Position numbers and translations under genes: made by a program. A stretch of 64,000 bases of DNA, from assembly GCF_018446385.1 (NCBI RefSeq), contig NC_055996.1, positions 127,148,532-127,212,531 of the forward strand. Reading direction: 5' to 3'. Origin of the DNA: Zingiber officinale. Lineage: Eukaryota > Streptophyta > Magnoliopsida > Zingiberales > Zingiberaceae. How positions within the stretch are numbered: position 1 is the stretch's first letter; each line of letters opens with the position of its first letter. Of this stretch, positions 58,105 to 64,000 are shown one piece after another. The notes under the pieces are model-generated. The model had not been told where the DNA came from and made no database searches. It saw only the letters and a list, made by a program, of their open reading frames with translations.

Positions 58105-58408
58105 TACGCCCTGCCGAGGGGCGAGGGGTCTTCGTTATCGAGCATGCGGCTCGTACAATATACCTCCGGCCGAACGGTACGGGACCTTCGATATTGAGCG
58201 TGCGGCTCGTTTAATATACCTCCGGCCTAACGGTCCGGGGCCTTCGATATTGAGCCTTTGGCTCGGATACAATTCCCCCTGCCGAACGGCGCGGGGTCTT
58301 CGTCATCGAGCGTTCGGCTTGGATACTATACGCCCGGCCGAACGGTGCAGGGTCTTCACCTTCGAGCATTTGGCTCGTATATTTATATGCCCCGGCCGAA
58401 CGGCACAT
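58105..58408. repeat. Diverged tandem repeats, about 60-bp unit
   Basis: Five or so copies of a unit containing CGGCCGAACGGTGCGGGGTC and TTCGATATTGAGCGTTCGGC follow the 64-bp repeats. They share the CTCG and TCGATATT phrases with those, so the two arrays are probably related. Confidence 0.8.
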
Positions 58409-58508
58409 ACACAAAAATGCTCAATGCGTTTTCATCTTTTTGCTTCCTGCATTACAAGGACATAGGCGACTAGCATATACACAAAAATGAATTACATTCA
58501 TGCACCTT

Positions 58509-59771
58509 TCATCCAGCTCGATAAGGCTGGAGATGATTTGCACTCCACGGTCGATCTAGCTGCCGCCCGTCTTCATCCTCCAAATAATATGCGCCCGATC
58601 GGAGCTTTTCAATAACCTTGAAGGGGCCCGCCCACGGTGCCTCCAGTTTGCCGACGTCGCCGACCGGCTTGACTTTCTTCCAGACGAGATCGCCGACCTG
58701 GAATGATCTGGGGATTACGCGGCGGTTGTAGTTTTGCTTCATCCGCTACCGATACGCCATCAGCCGAACGGACGCCTTGGCTCGCTCTTCGGCGACTAAA
58801 TCCAGCTCCATGTTCCTCCGCTCGGCGTTGCCATCATCATAGCTCTGGATCCGGACGGACTCAACACCGACCTCAACCGGAATGACCGCCTCGCCGCCAT
58901 ACACCAAATGGAACGGTGTGACGCCCGTCCCTTCCTTCGGAGTCGTTCGGATGGCCCATAAGACGCCCAACACTTCATCCGCCCAACTTCCTCCCAAATG
59001 GTCGAGCCGAGCGCGCAGAATACGAAGAATTTCCCGATTGGCTACTTCGGCTTGACCGTTACTTTGGGGATAAGCCACGGACGTGAAGTGTTGCTCGATG
59101 CCGTAGCTTTTACACCAATCCTCTAGCACCTTCCCTGTGAATTGCCGCCCATTGTCGGAAACCAATCAGCGAGGGATGCCGAACCGACAGATGATGTGTT
59201 GCCAGATGAATTTTTTGACCATCTGTTCGGTGATCTTTGCCAGCGGCTCAGCCTCCACCCACTTGGAAAAATAATCGACCGCCACCGGTAAAAATTTCCT
59301 CTGTCCGGTCGCCATCGGAAATGGACCGACAATATCCATTCCCCATTGATCGAACGGACATGAAACGGTTGATGCCTTCATTTCCTCGGCCGGTCGGTGG
59401 TTGAAGTTATGGTACTTTTGGCATGAAAGACACGTCGACACTCTCCGAGCGGCATCTGCTTGTAAAGTCGGCCAGAAGTATCCAGCTAGCAGGATCTTCT
59501 TAGCTAGTGCTCGTCCGCCCGGATGTCCTCCGCACGATCCTTGATGTACTTCTTGGAGGATGTAAGCCGAGTCCTCCGAGCTCACGCATTTCAACAACGG
59601 ACGTGAGAAAGCCTTTTTATAAAGCTGATCGCCGATTCTCCTCCTTAGCATTTGGGCTTCATACTCATTGGATGGTGTGGCGCCGCGGAGGAACTCTATG
59701 ATGGGCGTCCGATCGCTTGGAAATGTGAGGCCTTCCATCCGGTCGACGTCGCCACCAGTGTGCTTTTTCAA
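58509..59771 (-). pseudogene. Ty3 integrase region
   Basis: From right to left: an H2C2 zinc-binding region (EVHQGSCGGHPGG ... CLSCQK, about 59400-59560), then the catalytic core (WGMDIVGPFPMATGQRKFL with the first Asp, and VSDNGRQF with the second). Then come FTSVAYPQSNGQAEVANREI, which holds the final Glu, and a C-terminal GDLVWKKV domain (58509-58742). A stop after the FGIPR segment (59166) and a break near 58744 interrupt the frame. Integrase would insert the cDNA copy into the genome; this copy cannot make it intact. Confidence 0.85.
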
Positions 59772-60141
59772 TTGGCTGCTGAATGGCGATTGGCGTTATT
59801 GAGCTCGCGAGTTTGGCTAACTCATCGCTTGATTTTCCGCTCTGGGTATCTTACGGACAATAACTTCTCTAAAATCTGCTTTGAGCTTCTGAAGGCCCAG
59901 GCCGGCTATCAATGCCTTATGTTACCTTCATTGTTGGTGGCTTTATAATTAATCTAATGGAGAAGTGCGTCTTTTCTTCTTTGAAAAAGCAGTATTCCGA
60001 TCCGGCCTTGCCGAGTCGGCGACCCATCCACATATATCTTCCATGTTGTCTCCGGCTCGACCTTCTATACCTCGATGATGAAATCGGCTAAGGCCTGCGC
60101 TTTGATTGCCAGTTGGGGTTGATATTATATGTCAAATTTGC
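59772..60141 (-). other. Degraded RNase H to integrase linker of the Ty3 element
   Basis: No intact frame was found. The position between RNase H and integrase suggests decayed dual-RNase H/linker sequence of the Tat type, but the motifs are too eroded to be sure. Confidence 0.4.
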
Positions 60142-60678
60142 TTAGTTCGGTCGTCGATTTGATAGCCTTCCTGATGCTTCGGGATTTAGTAGAACTCGTT
60201 CCAAGGCGCTATTGGTTAGTACAATGATGGTGTGTGCTAGGAAATATGAATGGAGCCTTCGAGCGGCGAGACGATGAGCTAGCTTTTCGAGACCAGTGTA
60301 GCGAGATTCTGCATCTTTAAAAATGTGGCTCAAAAAGTATACATGCTGCTGCTCTTGGACGTTCTGCCTAACTAGAGTCGATCCAACGACATGTTCGTTG
60401 GATGATAGATAAATCTGAAGTGGCTCACCAATAATTGGCTTGGCTAATACAGGTAAGGAGTTTAGATATTGCTTCAGCTCTTCCAATGCTCGATCACACT
60501 CGGCTTCCCATTGAAATTTTGTAGCTCGACAAAGCACTTTGAAGAACGGCAGGCTCCAGTCGGACGACTTGGATATGAATTTGGATAGCGTCATGATCTG
60601 ACCGGTCAGCTGTTGAGCTTCCTTGTATTTTCTTGGGCGGCATATCTCGCAAGGATTTGCTTGATGCCGATCGGTCAC
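60142..60678 (-). pseudogene. Ty3 RT connection and RNase H region
   Basis: It begins near the RT thumb (AQQLTGQIMTLSKFISKS), then a FQWEAECDRALEELKQYL segment and RNase H-like sequence (LQIYLSSNEHVVGSTLVRQN ... YFLSHIFKDAESRYTGLEKL). This layout is standard for Ty3/gypsy pol. The frame is closed off from the integrase region by stops. Confidence 0.8.
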
Positions 60679-61290
60679 TATGTACCCAGCGCCCTCTTTG
60701 CTCGAACAGGCACTTCAGGGGATTAAGCTTGACTCCGTATTTGCGTAGCGTTCGGAAGGTTTCTTCCAGGTCCTTGAAGAGCTCGGCCGCTCGGACGGAC
60801 TTAATGAGAATGTCGTCCACATAAATTTCTAGATTACGTCCGATCTGCTCTCTGAATACTTTATTCATCAACGATATGTGGCCCCGCATCTTGATCGAGC
60901 GGCATCGCATTATAGCAATAAGTGTCAGCGGCCGTCGCTGACTTTTCTTGATCCTCACGGGTGGCGGCATGGTGATAGCCAGTAGGCGTCAGCATCTGAT
61001 TAATTGTAGTAGAGTCCACGGTGATCTATCAGGAGAGGATAAAAATCTTCGCGAGCTTTGTTGAGATCCGAAAATCTGCACACTCTCCACTTGTTGCACG
61101 GCAGGAGACTAATACTCGTTAGTGAACCATTCGGGGACCTCGCGTATATGGCAGGCCTCAAGTTTTCCACCTCCTCGGATGATGGAATTGAAGTCCCTTT
61201 TCTTTGCTTCACCGTCGTCCGGTCGGACATGTAACTCGCGCTTATGCTAGCGAAATTCGAGGCGGCTCGTCGTCGCCCGACGAAAGACAT
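60494..61290 (-). pseudogene. Ty3 reverse transcriptase, deleted and frameshifted
   Basis: The active-site box YVDDILIKS lies near 60800-60826, preceded by RGHISLMNKVFREQIGRNLE. Upstream (about 61020-61105) the conserved KWRVCRFSDLNKA segment is present. The stretch between is much shorter than the usual RT palm region, so tens of residues have been lost. The copy is inactive. Confidence 0.75.
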
Positions 61291-61299
61291 CGTGATTTC

Positions 61300-61990
61300 T
61301 TGAGGCGTTGGGTCGACTCCTCTTTAGCTTCTCCTCCGGATCGGATGATAAAAGTCGTGGCCTCCGGTCGGGTTGGGTGAATCTACACTTCCTCTTTCTC
61401 TTCGTAAATTAAAGAGGATGGCTTTTCGTGATGGCGTTTACCTCGATCGGGCGTCTTAGGATTGGCTTCTGCTCGGACCGTCTCGATGTAACATCGCCGA
61501 CTAGTTGATCTCCCGTGCTTCTCCACTTTGTCCTCCGGGGAACTTGATCTTCGATGGAAGGTTGAGGCGACCGCTCGGAATTCGTGGCGCCGGTCGTCCC
61601 AGAATAACGTTGTAGGGCGAGGAGAGTCGACCACCACAAAGTTTGTTGTCCTTGTCCTCTGGCGGCTCTTCTCCCGAGGTAGCCAGTAGGATCTGTCCGG
61701 TTGAACCGTTGCAGTAAACCGTAGGCGGAGTTGTCGTGGGTATGACTCGGCTCGATCGATTTGCGGTGATCGAGCGCCTTCTTGAATAAGATGTTGGTTG
61801 GCTCACATGTTAACAAATACGTGATGGTGTGTAATTGGCTATTACGCTTTGATGGCGAGCATCGTGGGGTACTTGACTCCTTCCAAGTCCCAGCGGCGAT
61901 TTCCGGTCCGTTCGCGTTCTTGGCTGCATGGCGTAATTTGGAGATCGCTTGCCTTTCTAGCTCGATTAGGTCTCCTCCGGTCGGCAAGCA
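61300..61990 (-). pseudogene. Ty3 protease region, degraded
   Basis: Fragments in different frames match the usual gypsy protease surroundings: ILFKKALDH, FVVVDSPRP-like, SSPYNVILGRPAP and RRCYIETVRAEA. The catalytic DTG motif is not clearly readable. The order agrees with gag-protease-RT. Confidence 0.6.
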
Positions 61991-63285
61991 ATAACGTTGA
62001 TCTCGCCTCGGGAAGTATTGCTTCTATTTTCCTCTTCCCGAGCGGACGGTCAGGACCGTTCTCTGGACGCTCGGCGATTCTCCTGCCTTGGAGAACGATG
62101 CCTATCGGGAGCCTGTTGTTGTGGCCTATCGGTTCTTGTCCGCTCGGCGTCATGAGTTCTCTGCCGCCTGTCGACTGAGGGAGACCGTCGTCCCGGGATG
62201 AACCACGAAGGAAAACTTGACAATCCCTTGTGTTGTGCGTGTCCGTCCGATGGAAGGGCGGAACATCGGGGTCCATTCTTCTTTGGCTTTGGTAGGCGGC
62301 TACCTCTTGCACGTGGGACCTGGCATGGGGGGATCGGATTGCTTCGGCCCTTGGTCCTCTGGGCGGCTGATGAGTGGCGTGTTGTTTCCGCTCGGCTGGA
62401 GGAGCCCGCTCGATTGGAGTTTCTTTTTTCCTAGCCGCTCGTGCCTCTTCCACGTTGATGTATTCGTTCGCCCGGTGTAGCATGTGATCATAATCTCGGG
62501 GCGGCTTTCGGATGAGCGATCGGAAGAAATCCCGTCCACGGGCCTTGTGTGAAGGCATTCATCATGGTTTCCGAGGTGGCCGTTGGAATGTCCATCGCCA
62601 CTTGGTTGAACCGCTGGATGTAAGCTCGAAGCGATTCACGGGCTTCTTGCTTGATGGCGAACAGGCTCACGCTCGTTTTCTGGTAGCGTCGACTGCTCGC
62701 AAAATAGTGGAGGAAGGCCGTTCGGAAATCTTTGAAGCTCGTGATGGATCCGTCCGGCAATCTCCGGAACCACCGTTGAGCCGATCCCGAGAGAGTGGTA
62801 AGAAAAACTCGACATTTTACTCCATCCGTGTATTGATGGAGAGTAGCTGTGTTATCGAACTTACCCAGATGATCATCTGGGTCGGTTGTCCCATTGTACT
62901 CGCCGATCGTCGGAGGCACGTAGTGCTTTGGCAGAGGGTCTCGTAGAATAGCCTCTGAAAATTGGCGATTGATCCGCTCGGGCGATGCGTCCGCTCGGGG
63001 GGCTTTCCCCTTTCTATCATCTCGTCTAGGCATTTCGTCCGAAGAAGATCCCCTATCTCTGTGAGCTGGTACGGCTTCAGGGGTGCGGAATAGGGCTCGA
63101 TGAAATGCAACGGTGGCTGGTGGCGCTTCCGCTCGACCACCAAACGCTGATGTTGCTTGCTGCTCCGGCCGCTCGGCTGTGGCTTTCTGTTTTTGCTCCA
63201 CGAGCTTGGCGGCCCTTATCTCGATCAGAGCGTCGAGTTCCTCGTTCGAAAGCGTCACCATGTGTTGTCGTCCAGCCTCGTCCAT
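61991..63285 (-). pseudogene. Ty3 gag, frameshifted
   Basis: The ATG at 63285 opens MDEAGRQHMVTLSNEELDAL. The retrotransposon gag domain follows (YNGTTDPDDHLGKFDNTATL, RWFRRLPDGSITSFKDFRTA, FAIKQEARESLRAYIQRFNQ). A frame change near 62488-62558 moves the rest to another frame (RDYDHMLHRANEYINVEEAR, then FHRTDTHNTRDC). The latter is a conserved gag C-terminal pattern in Tat-type elements. Gag would form the particle shell. Confidence 0.82.
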
Positions 63286-63310
63286 TGTTTCCGATCGGAT
63301 GCAGGAGCGT

Positions 63311-63327
63311 TCCCACAGACGGCGCCA
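63311..63327 (-). promoter_or_regulatory. Primer binding site of the Ty3 element
   Basis: On the minus strand TGGCGCCGTCTGTGGGA lies three bases after the LTR end (GGATCA). This is a common primer-site sequence of plant Ty3/gypsy elements. Confidence 0.85.
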
Positions 63328-63330
63328 AAT

Positions 63331-64000
63331 TGATCCTGTCCGAATCGCCGAACCAAAGGACGTTGGGCACGTGGCGCTTTCCTAGTCAATGGCGCAGGCC
63401 TCCGAAGCTCTGGCGATCCTGCACAGAAGTCGGGCCGGGAAGGAGTTTCCGGCGGCGACCCTCCGACGCTCAAGTCAGGCAAAGCTCAATAGAGAGAAAG
63501 GGGCTCCAAAACTCGTAGTGTGCGTACCTCCGGCAAAGTAAGAGGCTCTTTATATAGAGCGGTGAAAGAACTAATGCACGTCCACCGAGGTGCATACATG
63601 TCTGCAGCCCATACCCCGGTATGCACCTGTCAGAGAGCTTACCTGACGCCATACTGCAACAGTTCCATTGCGCCTTCGATGGGACAACAGGACACCCCGT
63701 TGTCAGACTAGGAGTATGGCCTAGCCATATGACTTGACGGCTGTCAGAAGATGTTCCCCCTTCTTTACTGCTCATAATCCGGGGCGGCCGACCGGCTGGA
63801 CAGGGAGTCCGTCCTCGCGTCCGGCCTGCCGTTGACATTGGTGTGCTGGGGAAATTTCCAGTAGGCGCTATGTAGACTGTTAGCAGTGTCATTTTCTCCT
63901 GGTTCTTCCGCTCGGCTCTTAACTACTGTTTCGACAGAGCGTCGGAACCCCGACCCGGTCAGGGCGCCTTTTACTACCGAATGTCCCTTGGTCGGTCGAT
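63331..64000 (-). repeat. 5' LTR of the Ty3 element, incomplete at window edge
   Basis: On the plus strand it begins TGATCCTGTCCGAATCG and matches 54032-54690, with extra short segments absent from the other LTR. A minus-strand TATATAAAG box lies at 63548-63556. About 100 or more bases are expected beyond the window. Confidence 0.82.

Larger units (their letters stand above)
54032..64000 (-). mobile_element. Ty3/gypsy retrotransposon, Tat/Retand-like, running off the window
   Basis: Reading right to left: 5' LTR (63331 onward, incomplete), primer binding site, gag, protease, RT, RNase H, integrase, tandem repeats, a gene on the opposite strand, polypurine tract and 3' LTR (54032-54807). RNase H precedes integrase and no chromodomain is seen, as in Tat-lineage elements. 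Many frameshifts, and a deletion in RT, make it defective. GTTAG at 54027-54031 is the expected left half of the target-site duplication. Confidence 0.85.

Overview
This window is nuclear DNA from a flowering plant, most likely a monocot. It has split genes with GT-AG introns, a miR172-regulated euAP2 transcription factor of the IDS1/SNB type, and a very high load of LTR retrotransposons, solo LTRs, TRIMs and MITE-like elements. The repeat style would fit a large Zingiberales-type genome, but that is only a guess. No RNA gene could be supported.

Four host genes are present, all on the minus strand. (1) An APETALA2-like gene (stop at 11147, ATG at 26726) that I reassembled from ten in-phase exons encoding 487 aa. 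It has two AP2 domains and a miR172 site in its last exon. Its fifth intron is 13.2 kb because a complete 10.4-kb Ty1/copia element and a 1.35-kb MITE-like element sit inside it. (2) A single-exon PWWP-domain gene (39076-41145, 689 aa). (3) An LRR receptor kinase of the IMK type (48124-49833) cut off in the N-lobe of its kinase domain, next to repeat DNA. (4) The C-terminal half of a PP2C phosphatase gene (six exons, 50662-52684). Its 5' exons are absent, and at least 11 kb of nested retroelements begin about 150 bp upstream of the first visible exon.

Layout: 1-6.7 kb is copia debris (a gag relic inside duplicated sequence split by a solo LTR, then an old LTR). 6.9-10.75 kb is an unusual array of hairpin modules, most of it folded into a 2.6-kb super-palindrome. 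10.8-27.4 kb is the AP2 gene with its intronic transposons. 27.4-39 kb is intergenic with a Ty3 solo LTR carrying a nested TRIM, a TA microsatellite, several MITE-like elements and a large strand-asymmetric element. 39-41.5 kb is the PWWP gene. 42.9-48.1 kb holds two solo LTRs, one with a nested TRIM, and tandem repeats, ending at the truncated kinase gene. 50.6-52.7 kb is the PP2C gene. 52.8-64 kb is a three-level nest: copia-type LTR, then a second copia-type LTR, then a Ty3/gypsy Tat/Retand-like element that runs off the window.

Target-site duplications were read directly for seven insertions: 690-3251, 13524-23962, 29221-30793, 29313-30010, 42952-45515, 43874-44572 and 46632-48055. The Ty3 element carries a spliced-looking gene on the opposite strand from pol, just inside its 3' LTR, and tandem repeats between that gene and integrase. 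The items most worth following up are the hairpin-module array beside the AP2 gene, the miR172-regulated AP2 gene with transposons in the intron that splits its second DNA-binding domain, the TRIM pair, the antisense gene of the Ty3 element, and a probable GC-AG intron in the PP2C gene.
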